Of a DNA stretch of 32,346 nucleotides, positions 7,388 through 16,037 are shown one piece after another. Below the pieces are notes generated by a model. That model ran no database searches, was not told where the DNA came from, and saw nothing but the letters and a program-made list of their open reading frames with translations. Within the stretch, counting starts at the first letter, position 1; each line of letters starts with the position of its first letter. Made by a program: the position numbers and the translations under genes. Origin of the DNA: Leucobacter sp. wl10 (GTDB taxonomy: Bacteria > Actinomycetota > Actinomycetes > Actinomycetales > Microbacteriaceae); contig NZ_KZ983993.1 in assembly GCF_003569785.1 (NCBI RefSeq), positions 147,115-179,460 on the forward strand. The letters run 5' to 3'.

Positions 7388-8454
7388 CCACCCAGCAACA
7401 CGCTACGAAACCACGGGGCCTGCGCGTCGTCGGTCAGCAGGCGAGCAAGTACGGCATCGTCATCGCGCTGATCGTCGTGGTATCGATCTTCACCGTTCTG
7501 CGCCCCGAGACCTACCCCACGCTCGGCAATTTCGGCTCCGTGCTGCAGGCGAACTCGTCGATCGTGCTCGTCTCGCTCGGACTCATGCTGCCGCTCATCG
7601 CCGGCCACTTCGACCTGAGCGTCGCCACGATGGCGGGCTTCGGGGGCGTCCTGGCCACGGGACTCATGGCCTACGGCACCGTGCCCCACTGGTCCATCGC
7701 GATCCTGATCGTGGTCGCCGTGAGCGCGCTGGTCGGGCTCATCAATGGCGTTCTGGTCGCGCTGTTCAAGCTGCAATCCCTCGTCGTGACACTGGGCACG
7801 CAGACGATCCTCTTCGGCGCGATCCTGCTCTACTCAAAAGGGCAGGTCATATACAGCGGCATTCCCGATGAGTTCAAGGCGCTCGGTCAGACTCGTCCCG
7901 CCGGAATTCCGCTGCCCTTCGTCTACGCGCTCATCGCGGCGCTCGTCATCTGGTTCGTGCTCTACTTCCGTCCGATCGGACGCCGCCTCTACGCGATCGG
8001 AGGCAACGAGGACGCGGCGCGCCTCACGGGCATCCGAGTGGAGCGCACGGTGGTCGGCTCATTCGTCTTCGGCGCGGTCCTTGCGGGCCTCGGGGGCGTG
8101 GTGCAGGTCGCTCAGGTGGGATCGGCGGCGCCGACGAACGGCTCCGAATTCCTGATGCCCGCCATCGCCGCTTGCTTCCTCGGAGAGACCTCCATCCGCC
8201 GCGGCTTCTACAACGTGTGGGGCACTTTCGTGGCGGTGTTCCTGGTCGCCGCCGGTACCACGGGCCTCTTCATGATGGGCGCCGATGCCTGGGTGCAGCC
8301 GGTTTTCAACGGCGTGGTGCTCGTGGGCGCGGTACTGGCCGCGAAACTCGGCACCACGAGGGCCAATCGCGAGAAGTTCCTCAACTACTGGCGTGGAGTG
8401 ATCAGGCGTCGCCAGGCCGCGAGAGAAGCCCATGTCGGAACGGCTGGTGCCTAG
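7384..8454 (+). CDS. Sugar ABC transporter permease (RbsC-like)
   Basis: Membrane subunit of the CUT2 importer, 356 residues with about eight to ten hydrophobic segments between residues 20 and 330. The conserved cytoplasmic loop GGNEDAARLTGIRVERT, which contacts the ATPase in this family (BPD_transp_2), is present, followed by FVFGAVLAGLGGVVQVAQ. It is coupled to the ATPase gene by an ATGA overlap and overlaps or abuts the following SDR gene. As in other CUT2 systems, one permease gene probably forms a homodimer. Confidence 0.93.
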   Translation: MTTQQHATKPRGLRVVGQQASKYGIVIALIVVVSIFTVLRPETYPTLGNFGSVLQANSSIVLVSLGLMLPLIAGHFDLSVATMAGFGGVLATGLMAYGTVPHWSIAILIVVAVSALVGLINGVLVALFKLQSLVVTLGTQTILFGAILLYSKGQVIYSGIPDEFKALGQTRPAGIPLPFVYALIAALVIWFVLYFRPIGRRLYAIGGNEDAARLTGIRVERTVVGSFVFGAVLAGLGGVVQVAQVGSAAPTNGSEFLMPAIAACFLGETSIRRGFYNVWGTFVAVFLVAAGTTGLFMMGADAWVQPVFNGVVLVGAVLAAKLGTTRANREKFLNYWRGVIRRRQAAREAHVGTAGA

Positions 8455-9169
8455 CATGCGCGGTGTTTCGGGACGGGTGTACGCGGTCACCGGCGCGGCG
8501 GGCGGGATCGGTCTCGCCGTCTGCGCTCGGCTCCGCGACGAGGGCGCGACGGTCTACGAGCTCGACTTGCGGGCTCAGGGATCGTACGGGATCGAGGTCG
8601 ACGTCACCGACCCCGCGTCGCTCGCGGCGGCGGTGGCCGCCGTCGTGGAGGCTGAAGGCTCGGTCGACGGCCTGGTCGCGGCGGCCGGCGTGGTCGAGGA
8701 CGATGTGGCGGCCGAGGACATGAGCCCGGAGGTCTTCGATTTCACGCTCGGAGTGAACCTGCGCGGGTTGTTCTTCTCCGCTCAGGCGTTCGGCCGGGAG
8801 TTCCTCGAGCGCGGAGCCGGCAACATCGTGCTCATTTCGTCGATGAGCGGCAATCACGTGGTCAACGTGCCGCAGAAGCAGTGCGCGTACAACGCCTCGA
8901 AGGCCGGGGTGTCGGCCCTCGCACGGTCGCTCGCCTCCGAGTGGGCGGACCGGGGTGTGCGCGTCAACGCGGTGGCGCCCGGCTACGTCGACACCCCTCT
9001 GCTGGCGAAGAAGCGGCATCAGTTCGAGGAGTGGCTGGGGCATACCCCCTCGGGTCGTTTTGCGCGGCCCGAGGAGATCGCCGGCACGGTCGCCTTCCTC
9101 CTCAGCGAGGACGCGAGCTACTACTGCGGGTCGGAGCTGCTCGTCGACGGCGGCTACTCGCTGCGATAG
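8432..9169 (+). CDS. SDR-family NAD(P)-dependent dehydrogenase
   Basis: Classical short-chain dehydrogenase of 245 residues. It has the cofactor motif VTGAAGGIG, the central NxxG-type region GVNLRGLFF, the catalytic Ser in LISSMSG and the YNASK tetrad motif. The typical C-terminus ASYYCGSELLVDGGYSLR is present. In this locus it probably oxidises the imported sugar or polyol or its acid; the size matches XylB-type pentose dehydrogenases of Weimberg clusters, but SDR substrates cannot be deduced from motifs. The start at 8432 overlaps the permease by 23 nt and has GAGAGAAG upstream. ATG 8456, one base after the permease stop, is an equally possible start. Confidence 0.9.
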   Translation: MSERLVPSMRGVSGRVYAVTGAAGGIGLAVCARLRDEGATVYELDLRAQGSYGIEVDVTDPASLAAAVAAVVEAEGSVDGLVAAAGVVEDDVAAEDMSPEVFDFTLGVNLRGLFFSAQAFGREFLERGAGNIVLISSMSGNHVVNVPQKQCAYNASKAGVSALARSLASEWADRGVRVNAVAPGYVDTPLLAKKRHQFEEWLGHTPSGRFARPEEIAGTVAFLLSEDASYYCGSELLVDGGYSLR

Positions 9170-9229
9170 CCTCGTCGTCGGTAGCGCCGGGTGCGGGGCA
9201 GAGGCGGGGTTCCGCTCCCGGCGCCCGCG

Positions 9230-9955
9230 TCATCCGGCGTCGGGGATCAGCTTCCGGGCCTCGTCGCGCACTCTGCCGAGGTGTGCGACGGTGGCCGTGC
9301 GCGCCGCCTCCTCGTCGCCGGCGGCTATCGCCTCCAGGATGGTCTCGTGCTCGGCATGGGTTCGAGGAAGGGATGAAAGATAGGCGATCGGTTCGGCGTA
9401 CACCTCGCGCAGGGATTCGTTGATGGGTGTGGAGAGCGCGATGAGGAACGGATTGTGGCAGGCGTCGCTGACCCGTCGGTGGAATTCCAGGTCGAGTGCG
9501 AGATGCTCGCTGAACGCATCCGAGGCCAGGCTCTTGCTGGCTTGGAGCGTCTCCCTCATGCGTGCAATGTCCTCTTCGCTGCGCTGAGTGGCGGCGAGCG
9601 CGGCCGTCCCGGGCTCGAGTACGAGGCGAGTGGCGAGGAGGTCCTGGAAGTTCTCAGGCTTGAAGCGGAGGAAGAGGCGGTAGATGTCGTGAACGCGGTC
9701 CACCGAGACGTCGGCGACGCTCATGCCGCGCCCGGCTCGGATCTCGACCACGCCCCGTTGCTCGAGGAGCCGGGCGGCTTCGCGCACGACCTGTCGGCTG
9801 ACCTCGTACATCTCGGTGAGGGCGGGTTCGGTGGGAAGCCGATCCCCCGCGCTGAGTCCGTTGCTCAGGATGTACTCCTGGAGCTGGTCCGCGACGATCT
9901 CCGGAAGGCGCTTGGGTCGCTGAGGAGCCCGGTGCGGCTGGTCGGTCGATGACAT
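9230..9955 (-). CDS. GntR-family regulator, FadR (FCD) subfamily
   Basis: DNA-binding repressor or activator, 241 residues. The N-terminal winged helix (about residues 10-80) includes GDRLPTEPALTEMYEVSRQ and VVREAARLLEQRGVVEIRAG, the classic GntR helix-turn-helix and wing. The C-terminal helical FCD domain contains LDLEFHRRVSDACHN and the spaced histidine in AEHETILEAI, which usually bind a metal and a carboxylate ligand. Start ATG 9955 gives MSSTDQPHRAPQ; an upstream in-frame ATG at 10060 would add 35 residues without family character and would lie over the operator. It converges with the SDR gene and diverges from the FAH gene, so it very likely controls this catabolic locus. Confidence 0.92.
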   Translation of the reverse strand: MSSTDQPHRAPQRPKRLPEIVADQLQEYILSNGLSAGDRLPTEPALTEMYEVSRQVVREAARLLEQRGVVEIRAGRGMSVADVSVDRVHDIYRLFLRFKPENFQDLLATRLVLEPGTAALAATQRSEEDIARMRETLQASKSLASDAFSEHLALDLEFHRRVSDACHNPFLIALSTPINESLREVYAEPIAYLSSLPRTHAEHETILEAIAAGDEEAARTATVAHLGRVRDEARKLIPDAG

Positions 9956-10038
9956 GGTGTCCTGCAACTCCTCTGGGAATGAGCGGGCGCGACCCCTCGG
10001 AAGCCCCGACGAATCCGCGCCTGCGTCTCCAGCGTAGC

Positions 10039-10068
10039 TTGTCCTCATCATCAAGATCATATTATGAT
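10039..10068 (+). promoter_or_regulatory. Promoter candidate for the FAH/kinase operon
   Basis: TTGTCC (10039-10044) and TATGAT (10063-10068) are separated by 18 bp. The -10 element is embedded in the perfect palindrome at 10053-10071. A TATGAT also reads on the minus strand (10056-10061), so the same palindrome could cover a divergent gntR promoter. Confidence 0.5.
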
Positions 10069-10071
10069 CTT
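10053..10071. promoter_or_regulatory. GntR operator candidate, perfect palindrome
   Basis: AAGATCATATTATGATCTT is a 19-bp perfect palindrome about one central base, unusually A/T-rich for this genome. It lies 97 bp upstream of the gntR start and 77 bp upstream of the FAH start. It shares GATCATATTA with the minus strand at 4024-4033. The position suggests autoregulation and control of the divergent operon. Confidence 0.65.
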
Positions 10072-10148
10072 AAGTATCGAGAATCGATGCCGAAAAAACG
10101 GAGCTGCCCGAAGCGGTGCAGCGGGACCGCCAAGGAGTGACCACGACG

Positions 10149-11339
10149 ATGTCCATACCTCTGATCGAGACAACCCGAGACGCGCTTCCCGAGGACGTCG
10201 GGCGCGCAACCCTCGTCGGCAGGGTCCATGTGCCGGAGTTCGGCGGCCCGGCCGTGGTCGCGCTCCGGGAGGACCGACTGGTCGACATCAGTGAGACGTT
10301 TCCGACGATGACCGACCTGTCGGAGCAGGACGATGTGCTCGCCGCGGTACGCGCCGTGGAGGGCGGAGCGAGCTGGCCGCTGTCCGACGTGCTGGAGAAC
10401 TCGCTCGGGCAGCGTCGCGATGCGGTGCATCTGCTGGCGCCGATCGATCTCGCCGCGGTCAAGGCGGCCGGGGTCACCTTCGCAGCCTCGCTCGTCGAGC
10501 GCCTGATCGAGGAGCGAGCGGGCGGCGACTTCGAGAAGGCGGCCGAGATCCGCGCGAGTTTCGAAGAGACCGTCGGAGTCGACCTCGCCGATATCGCGCC
10601 GGGCAGCGAGGGGGCCGCCGAACTCAAGCGCACGATGGTGGAGCAGGGGCTGTGGTCGCAGTATCTGGAGGTGGGCCTCGGACCCGATCCGGAGATCTTC
10701 ACCAAGGCGCAGCCGCTCTCCGCCGTCGGGTTCGGCCAGGAGATCGGGGTCGCGGAGGTCTCCGACTGGAACAATCCCGAGCCGGAGGTCGTGCTCCTGC
10801 TGAGCTCCGGCGGCCGCATCCTCGGAGCGACGCTCGGCAACGACGTGAATCTCCGCGATGTCGAGGGGCGTTCGGCGCTGCTGCTGCCCAAGGCGAAAGA
10901 CAACAACGCCTCGGCGTCGCTCGGCCCCTTCATCCGGCTCTTCGACGAGCACTTCACCATCGACGACGTGCGCATCGCCGAGGTCGACCTCACGGTGCTC
11001 GGAGAGGACGGGTTCGTGCTCGACGAGACCAGCAGCATGGACCAGATCAGCCGCGATGTCGAGTTTCTCGCCGCGTACACCGTGAGCGACAGCCACCAGT
11101 ACCCGGACGGCCTGGTGCTCTACACCGGCACGCTCTTCGCCCCCACGAAGGACCGGGGCGCCGAGGGCAGGGGGTTCACGCACACCGTCGGCGACGTGGT
11201 CCGTATTTCGAGTCCGAAGCTCGGCGCGCTCGTCAACCGCGTCAACACCTCCGAGCGGGCCGAGCCCTGGACCTTCGGCCTGCGCGCATTCATCGCCAAC
11301 CTCCGCGATCGCGGCCTCCTCGAGCGCGTCGGCCGATAG
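10149..11339 (+). CDS. FAH-family enzyme, XylX-like 2-keto-3-deoxy-pentonate dehydratase
   Basis: Probably dehydrates a 2-keto-3-deoxy sugar acid to 2-oxoglutarate semialdehyde. The 396-residue protein has the long form of the fumarylacetoacetate hydrolase fold. Blocks such as AGVTFAASLVERLIEERA, GLWSQYLEV, DWNNPEPEVVLL, LGNDVNLRD and LLPKAKDNNAS strongly recall Caulobacter XylX. The acidic and Lys/Asp residues of these blocks form the usual metal site. Start ATG 10149 has AAGGAG 11 nt upstream; the frame runs further upstream to 10116. The next gene begins 9 bp after the stop. Assignment as xylonate- versus arabinonate-type is not possible from sequence alone. Confidence 0.85.
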   Translation: MSIPLIETTRDALPEDVGRATLVGRVHVPEFGGPAVVALREDRLVDISETFPTMTDLSEQDDVLAAVRAVEGGASWPLSDVLENSLGQRRDAVHLLAPIDLAAVKAAGVTFAASLVERLIEERAGGDFEKAAEIRASFEETVGVDLADIAPGSEGAAELKRTMVEQGLWSQYLEVGLGPDPEIFTKAQPLSAVGFGQEIGVAEVSDWNNPEPEVVLLLSSGGRILGATLGNDVNLRDVEGRSALLLPKAKDNNASASLGPFIRLFDEHFTIDDVRIAEVDLTVLGEDGFVLDETSSMDQISRDVEFLAAYTVSDSHQYPDGLVLYTGTLFAPTKDRGAEGRGFTHTVGDVVRISSPKLGALVNRVNTSERAEPWTFGLRAFIANLRDRGLLERVGR

Positions 11340-11348
11340 GGGATACGC

Positions 11349-12335
11349 ATGACCGTCGTCGTCGTCACCGACCACATCTTCGCGGACCTCGAGAGGGAGC
11401 GAGCGTTCGCGGCCCGCATCGGAGCCGAGTTCCGCTCGGCCCAGTGCACTTCCGAACACGAAACCATCGAAGCCGTGGGTGGTGCGAACATAGTTTTTGT
11501 GAACTTCGCCCCGGTGACCCCCGCCGTGCTCGACGCCCTTGCGCCGGGGGCCGTGGTCATCCGCTACGGAGTCGGCTGGGACAACGTCAACGTCGTCGCC
11601 GCCGCCGAGCGCGGCGTCTCAGTGTGCAACGTGCCCGACTACGGCACCACGACCGTAGCCGATCACGCGGTGAGCCTCGCCCTGACTCTCTTGCGCCGAC
11701 TGCACCAGTTCAGCGCCGTCATATCCGCCGGTGGGTGGGTGAAGCCCGCCAGCCAGGCTCCGATCCAGGAGTTCTCGGAAACCACGATCGGCCTGTTCGG
11801 CACCGGCAAGATCGGGTTGACCGTGGCGGAGCGGCTGCGGCCATTCGGCTTCACCCTGCTCGCCCACGATCCCTACGCGAACAAGGATCAGCTGGATGCG
11901 CTCGGGATCGAGCTCGTCGCGTTGGACGAGTTCTGGAGCCGATCCGATCTCGTGACGCTGCACGCTCCCGCCACGCCGGCTACGGTCGGCGCGGTCAATG
12001 CCGAGAGCATCGCCGCGATGCCTCGCGGGTCGTACGTCGTCAACACCGCCCGCGGGGCACTCGTCGACCTGGACGCCGTCGGCGACGCTCTGGAGAGCGG
12101 ACAGCTCGCGGGTGTCGGCCTGGACGTGTTCGAGCCGGAGCCTCTCCCCGAGGATCACCCGATCCGCTCGCTCGAGAATGCGATCCTCACTCCGCATGCG
12201 GCTTTCTACTCGGAGAGCTCCATGCAGAATCTGCAGCGCCTGGCCGTGGAAGAAGCCCAGCGCGCCGCGCTGGGTGAGCCGCTGCGCTGTCCTGTCAACC
12301 GTCCGGTGCCGCATCCGGCGGCTGTGACCGAGTAG
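11349..12335 (+). CDS. D-isomer-specific 2-hydroxyacid dehydrogenase family protein
   Basis: NAD(P)-dependent oxidoreductase that interconverts 2-hydroxy and 2-keto acids, 328 residues. The cofactor site GTGKIG is at residues 151-156. The catalytic Arg235 lies in VNTARGALVD, the acidic partner in GLDVFEPEP (about 264) and His283 in LTPHAAFYSE. The protein resembles the CtBP-like/phosphoglycerate-dehydrogenase-like branch. Its job in the pathway is not clear: it could reduce glyoxylate or a keto sugar acid, or oxidise a 2-hydroxy acid substrate. It sits in a tight co-directional operon, 9 bp after the FAH gene and 14 bp before the next gene. Confidence 0.88.
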   Translation: MTVVVVTDHIFADLERERAFAARIGAEFRSAQCTSEHETIEAVGGANIVFVNFAPVTPAVLDALAPGAVVIRYGVGWDNVNVVAAAERGVSVCNVPDYGTTTVADHAVSLALTLLRRLHQFSAVISAGGWVKPASQAPIQEFSETTIGLFGTGKIGLTVAERLRPFGFTLLAHDPYANKDQLDALGIELVALDEFWSRSDLVTLHAPATPATVGAVNAESIAAMPRGSYVVNTARGALVDLDAVGDALESGQLAGVGLDVFEPEPLPEDHPIRSLENAILTPHAAFYSESSMQNLQRLAVEEAQRAALGEPLRCPVNRPVPHPAAVTE

Positions 12336-12349
12336 AGGGGTTTGCTGCC

Positions 12350-13789
12350 GTGAACGATTCGATGATCGAGATCCGAAACTACATCGACGGCGCCTGGAGA
12401 TCGAGTGCCGAGACCTTCACCGTGCTGAATCCCGCGAACCGCGGGCAACTGGCGAGGGTCGCGCAGGCCACTGCCGACGACGTCGACGCCGCCGTGGTCG
12501 CCGCCGACGCGGCGTTCCAGAGCTGGCGCCGCACCACGCCATTCGAACGCGCCGAGCTGCTGCGCGGGATCGCGGACATCGTCGATCGGCGCGAGGGCGA
12601 GCTCGCGCTCGCCGTCACCAGGGAGATGGGCAAGACGCTCGCCGAGTCCTCCGGCGAAGTGCAGAAACTCGCCCGAGCATTCCGCTTCTACGCCGAGGAG
12701 GCCGTGCGGATCATGGGCGAGATCGTGCCCAACGAGACGCTCGACGTGACGAGCCTCGTCAGCTACGAGCCGGTCGGCGTCGTCGCTGCGATCACCCCCT
12801 GGAACTATCCGCTCGAGCTGATCGGCTGGAAGCTCTGCGCCGCGCTCGCGGCGGGAGCCACCATCGTGGTGAAGCCCTCCGAGTACTCGACCGCTTCCGC
12901 GGCCTCGCTCTTCGAGTGCCTCGAAGAGGCGGGCGTACCCGCGGGAGTCGCGAATCTCGTCTACGGTCGCGGCATCGGACCGCAACTCGTCGCGCACCCC
13001 CTCGTCGGCAAGATCGCCTTCACCGGGTCGACGCAGACGGGCAACCGCATCGCTCGGTCGGTGCACCACGCCATCCCGCTCTCGATGGAGCTCGGCGGCA
13101 GCTGCCCGATGATCGTGACCGAGCACGCCGATGTGGCGAAGGCCGCCGCCGGAGCCGCTCGACGCGGGTTTCGCAACGCCGGCCAGATCTGCATCGCCGT
13201 CAACCGCATCTACGTGCACCGCAGCCGCTACGAGGAGTTTCTCGCGCTGCTCGCAGCGGCGGTGGACGAGCTCCGCGTCGGCGACGGCGCGCAGCAGAAC
13301 GTCGACATGGGTCCGCTTGCGAACGAGGAGGGGCAGCGAAAGGCCCGGGCGCACGTCGACGATGCGGTGGCTCTGGGCGCTCGCGTGCTGACGGCGGAGC
13401 GGCGGGTACCGGACACGGGTTATTTCGTGGCGCCCACCGTGCTCGCGGACTGCACGCCTGAGATGCTGGTCATGCGGGAGGAGACCTTCGGCCCCATCGT
13501 CGGTGTCGCCCCGGTCGACTCCCTGGACGAGGCGATCGGACTCGCCAATCGGAGGGACTCCGGACTCGCCGCCTACGCCTACACCGAGAACCTGCGCGAG
13601 ACCCACCGCCTGAGCGCCCTTCTCGACTACGGCAACGTGGCGATCAACAACCCCGATCCCGGGATCATGAACGCGCCGTACGGCGGCCGCAAGGGCAGCG
13701 GGTTCGGCTCCGAGCACGGCTCCGAGGGCCTGCACGGCTATCTGCAGATCAAGCACACGCGGATCCACCACGGCGCGTCGGGAGCGTGA
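12350..13789 (+). CDS. NAD(P)-dependent aldehyde dehydrogenase (class of SSADH/lactaldehyde dehydrogenases)
   Basis: Oxidises an aldehyde to an acid, 479 residues. Key residues are Asn152 (ITPWNYPLE), Glu247 (MELGG) and catalytic Cys281 (NAGQICIA); the cofactor motif FTGSTQTG is present. It belongs to the succinate-semialdehyde/glycolaldehyde/lactaldehyde branch and is distinct from the KGSADH-type enzyme at 2443-3987. Either could take 2-oxoglutarate semialdehyde, and this one could alternatively take glycolaldehyde from a retro-aldol branch. The start is GTG 12350 with AGAGGGG 9 nt upstream; ATG 12362 is a possible alternative. The stop overlaps the start of the kinase gene. Confidence 0.9.
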   Translation: MNDSMIEIRNYIDGAWRSSAETFTVLNPANRGQLARVAQATADDVDAAVVAADAAFQSWRRTTPFERAELLRGIADIVDRREGELALAVTREMGKTLAESSGEVQKLARAFRFYAEEAVRIMGEIVPNETLDVTSLVSYEPVGVVAAITPWNYPLELIGWKLCAALAAGATIVVKPSEYSTASAASLFECLEEAGVPAGVANLVYGRGIGPQLVAHPLVGKIAFTGSTQTGNRIARSVHHAIPLSMELGGSCPMIVTEHADVAKAAAGAARRGFRNAGQICIAVNRIYVHRSRYEEFLALLAAAVDELRVGDGAQQNVDMGPLANEEGQRKARAHVDDAVALGARVLTAERRVPDTGYFVAPTVLADCTPEMLVMREETFGPIVGVAPVDSLDEAIGLANRRDSGLAAYAYTENLRETHRLSALLDYGNVAINNPDPGIMNAPYGGRKGSGFGSEHGSEGLHGYLQIKHTRIHHGASGA

Positions 13790-15321
13790 TGGGCGTCGTC
13801 ACTCTCGGGGTCGACATCGGCACCTCCGGCTGCAAGACGGTCGCCGTCGACGAGCGCGGCGTCGTCGTCGCGAGCACGATGCGCGACTACCCGCTCTACT
13901 CGGAACGGCCGGGCTGGTCGGAGCAGGATCCCCTCGACTGGTGGAACGCCACCCGAGAGGGGATCGCGGCGCTCGTCGGCGAACTCGGCGGTGCCGAGAT
14001 CGCCGGAGTCGGGCTGAGCGGCCAGATGCACGGCCTCGTCGCGCTCGACGACGCGGGCCGGGTGCTGCGGCGCGCGATCCTGTGGAACGACCAGCGCTGC
14101 GCAGCCGAGTGCGAGCTCATCACCGCCGAGCTCGGCGGCCTCGACGCGCTCGTCTCGCTGACCAACAACCGCATGCTGCCGGGGTTCACCGGGGGCAAGG
14201 TGCGCTGGTTCCGGGATCACGAACCCGAGCTCTACGCGAAGATGACGCGGCTCTGCCTGCCGAAGGACTACCTGCGCTATCGCCTCACCGGACTGCTCGT
14301 CACCGACGAGTCCGACGCCTCGGGCACCGGTTTCTTCGACCCGCGCACCCGGAGCTGGGTGCCCGAGGTCGTCGAGGCGTGCGGCGCGACGCCGTCGATG
14401 CTGCCGCGCATCGCTGGGTCGACCGAGCAGACGGGCGCGGTACTCGACGACATCGCGCACGAGCTCGGCCTGCCCCGCGGCGTGCCGGTGTTCGGCGGTG
14501 GCGGAGACGCCGTGATCCAGACCACCTCGATGGGGATCATCGCGCCCGGCGACGTCGGGATCACGCTGGGCACGGCCGGCATCGTGGCCGCCTCGACCGA
14601 CTTCTGCCCGGACAACGCCGGGGCGCGCGTACAGGTCTCCGTGGGCAACGCCCCCGGCGCCTGGCACATCATGGGGGTCTCGCTGGCCGCTGCGGGCGCC
14701 TTCCAGTGGTTCGGCGAGATCGTCGCGCAGTACGCCGGCCTCGAGCGCCCCGACTTCGACGCGCTCACCGAGCTGGCCGCCGCCGCCCCGCCGGGAAGCG
14801 GCGGCCTGCTCTTCCTGCCGTACCTCAACGGCGAGCGCTCGCCGCACGTGGCCCCCGATGCCACCGCCGCGTTCGTCGGCCTGACGCGCACGCACGGCGC
14901 ACCGCATCTCGCGCGCGCCGTGATCGAGGGGGCCGTCCTCAACCTCCGGCGCATCCTCGAGGAATTCGACGAGCTCGGGGTGCCCTGCGCGCGTATCGTC
15001 GCCTCCGGCGGTGCCAGTAGGAGCCCCCTGTGGGTGCAGATCCTCGCGGACGTCTGCGACCGGGAGGTCGTGACGCTCGCGGCCGGCGCAGAGGGGGGCG
15101 CGTTCGGCGCCGCCCTCGCCGCCGGCGTCGGGGCGGGCCTGTGGTCCGACTACGAGCAGGTCTTCGCCGAGGTGGAGAAGATCGCCCGTGTGCGGCCGGA
15201 TCCCGATCGTGCCGGCCGATACGATCGCGTCTACCGCGTGCACGCCGGCCTCTTCGAACAGCTTGCGGGGGTGCAGGCGGGACTTGCCACCCTGAGCGCC
15301 GGAGAGGAGGGCAGGGCGTGA
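13789..15321 (+). CDS. FGGY-family carbohydrate kinase, xylulokinase-like
   Basis: ATP-dependent kinase of about 510 residues. It has the phosphate-binding loop LGVDIGTSGCKTV near the N-terminus, the substrate block LSGQMHGLVALDDAGRVLR with ILWNDQR that is typical of xylulokinases, and the C-terminal ATP motif VASGGASRSPLW. The middle motif GGGGDAVIQTTSMG differs from the GGDNAAGAVG of well-studied xylulokinases, so the sugar may be another pentulose or polyol. GTG 13786 and ATG 13789 are both possible starts; ATG gives the TGATG overlap with the preceding stop and better spacing from GGGAG. RpiA two genes downstream supports a pentose-phosphate product. Confidence 0.88.
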   Translation: MGVVTLGVDIGTSGCKTVAVDERGVVVASTMRDYPLYSERPGWSEQDPLDWWNATREGIAALVGELGGAEIAGVGLSGQMHGLVALDDAGRVLRRAILWNDQRCAAECELITAELGGLDALVSLTNNRMLPGFTGGKVRWFRDHEPELYAKMTRLCLPKDYLRYRLTGLLVTDESDASGTGFFDPRTRSWVPEVVEACGATPSMLPRIAGSTEQTGAVLDDIAHELGLPRGVPVFGGGGDAVIQTTSMGIIAPGDVGITLGTAGIVAASTDFCPDNAGARVQVSVGNAPGAWHIMGVSLAAAGAFQWFGEIVAQYAGLERPDFDALTELAAAAPPGSGGLLFLPYLNGERSPHVAPDATAAFVGLTRTHGAPHLARAVIEGAVLNLRRILEEFDELGVPCARIVASGGASRSPLWVQILADVCDREVVTLAAGAEGGAFGAALAAGVGAGLWSDYEQVFAEVEKIARVRPDPDRAGRYDRVYRVHAGLFEQLAGVQAGLATLSAGEEGRA

Positions 15322-15968
15322 CCGCGACCAGCATCGTGTTCGACCTCGACGGAACGCTCGTCGACTCGTCGCCGGACATCGCGGCCGCGCTGAACACCGC
15401 GTTCGCGCCGCTCGCCGTCCGCGAGCTGACCGCGTCGGAGGTGCTCGCCATGCTCGGCGGAGGGCCCCGGGCGCTCGTGCAGCAGGCAATCGACGCGGTG
15501 GGGCGGAGCGCCGACCGGCGCCGCCTCGACGGACTCGTCGAGGCGTACACGGCCGCCTACCGCGCGCACCCCGTCGATCGCACGACGTTCTTCGCCGATG
15601 CCGCCGATGTGCTCCCGCAGTTCGCCGCGCGCGGCCTCAAGCTGGGCGTGTGCACGAACAAGCGCACCGACATCGCCGAGCGCGTACTCGACCACCTCGG
15701 CGTGCGCGACTGCTTCGGCTCCGTGGTCGGCAGCGACCGGGCGAGCCGCTCGAAGCCCGACGCGGCTCACCTGCTCGAGACCCTCGCCGAACTCCACGCG
15801 ACGCCCGATGAGTGCCTCTACGTCGGCGACACCGATATCGACGCGCAGACCGCGGCAGCAGCCGGTGTTCGCTACGCCCACGTGGCCTGGGGCCGACCCC
15901 TCGCCGATGCCAGGACCGGGCTGCGCAGCTTCTCGGATCTCCTGTCGCTCGTCTCGACCGGGTGCTGA
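15318..15968 (+). CDS. HAD-family hydrolase, phosphoglycolate-phosphatase-like
   Basis: Small-molecule phosphatase, 216 residues. Motif I is VFDLDGTLVDSS (nucleophile Asp9, acid Asp11), motif II is the Thr in GVCTNKRT, motif III is the Lys in SKPDAAH and motif IV is YVGDTDIDAQTA. A helical cap between motifs I and II places it in subclass IA (Gph/PGMB group). The GTG start at 15318 overlaps the kinase stop, with GAGGAGGGC upstream, so it is co-translated. It could remove phosphoglycolate or dephosphorylate an off-pathway product of the kinase; the substrate is unproven. Confidence 0.87.
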   Translation: MTATSIVFDLDGTLVDSSPDIAAALNTAFAPLAVRELTASEVLAMLGGGPRALVQQAIDAVGRSADRRRLDGLVEAYTAAYRAHPVDRTTFFADAADVLPQFAARGLKLGVCTNKRTDIAERVLDHLGVRDCFGSVVGSDRASRSKPDAAHLLETLAELHATPDECLYVGDTDIDAQTAAAAGVRYAHVAWGRPLADARTGLRSFSDLLSLVSTGC

Positions 15969-16037
15969 ACCGTACCGCCCCCCGGGGGGTGACACCCGGC
16001 GTCTCTCGACCTCATCCACATCATCGAAGGAAGAATC

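Noticed and set aside
10652..12277. 541-codon plus-strand open frame across the FAH and hydroxyacid dehydrogenase genes
   Set aside because: It overlaps two genes with complete catalytic motifs in another frame and is itself Arg-rich without motifs.
15978..15989. C6G6 palindrome between the phosphatase and rpiA genes as a terminator
   Set aside because: It has no loop and no T tract, so it cannot form a normal hairpin; it is more likely a chance GC run.
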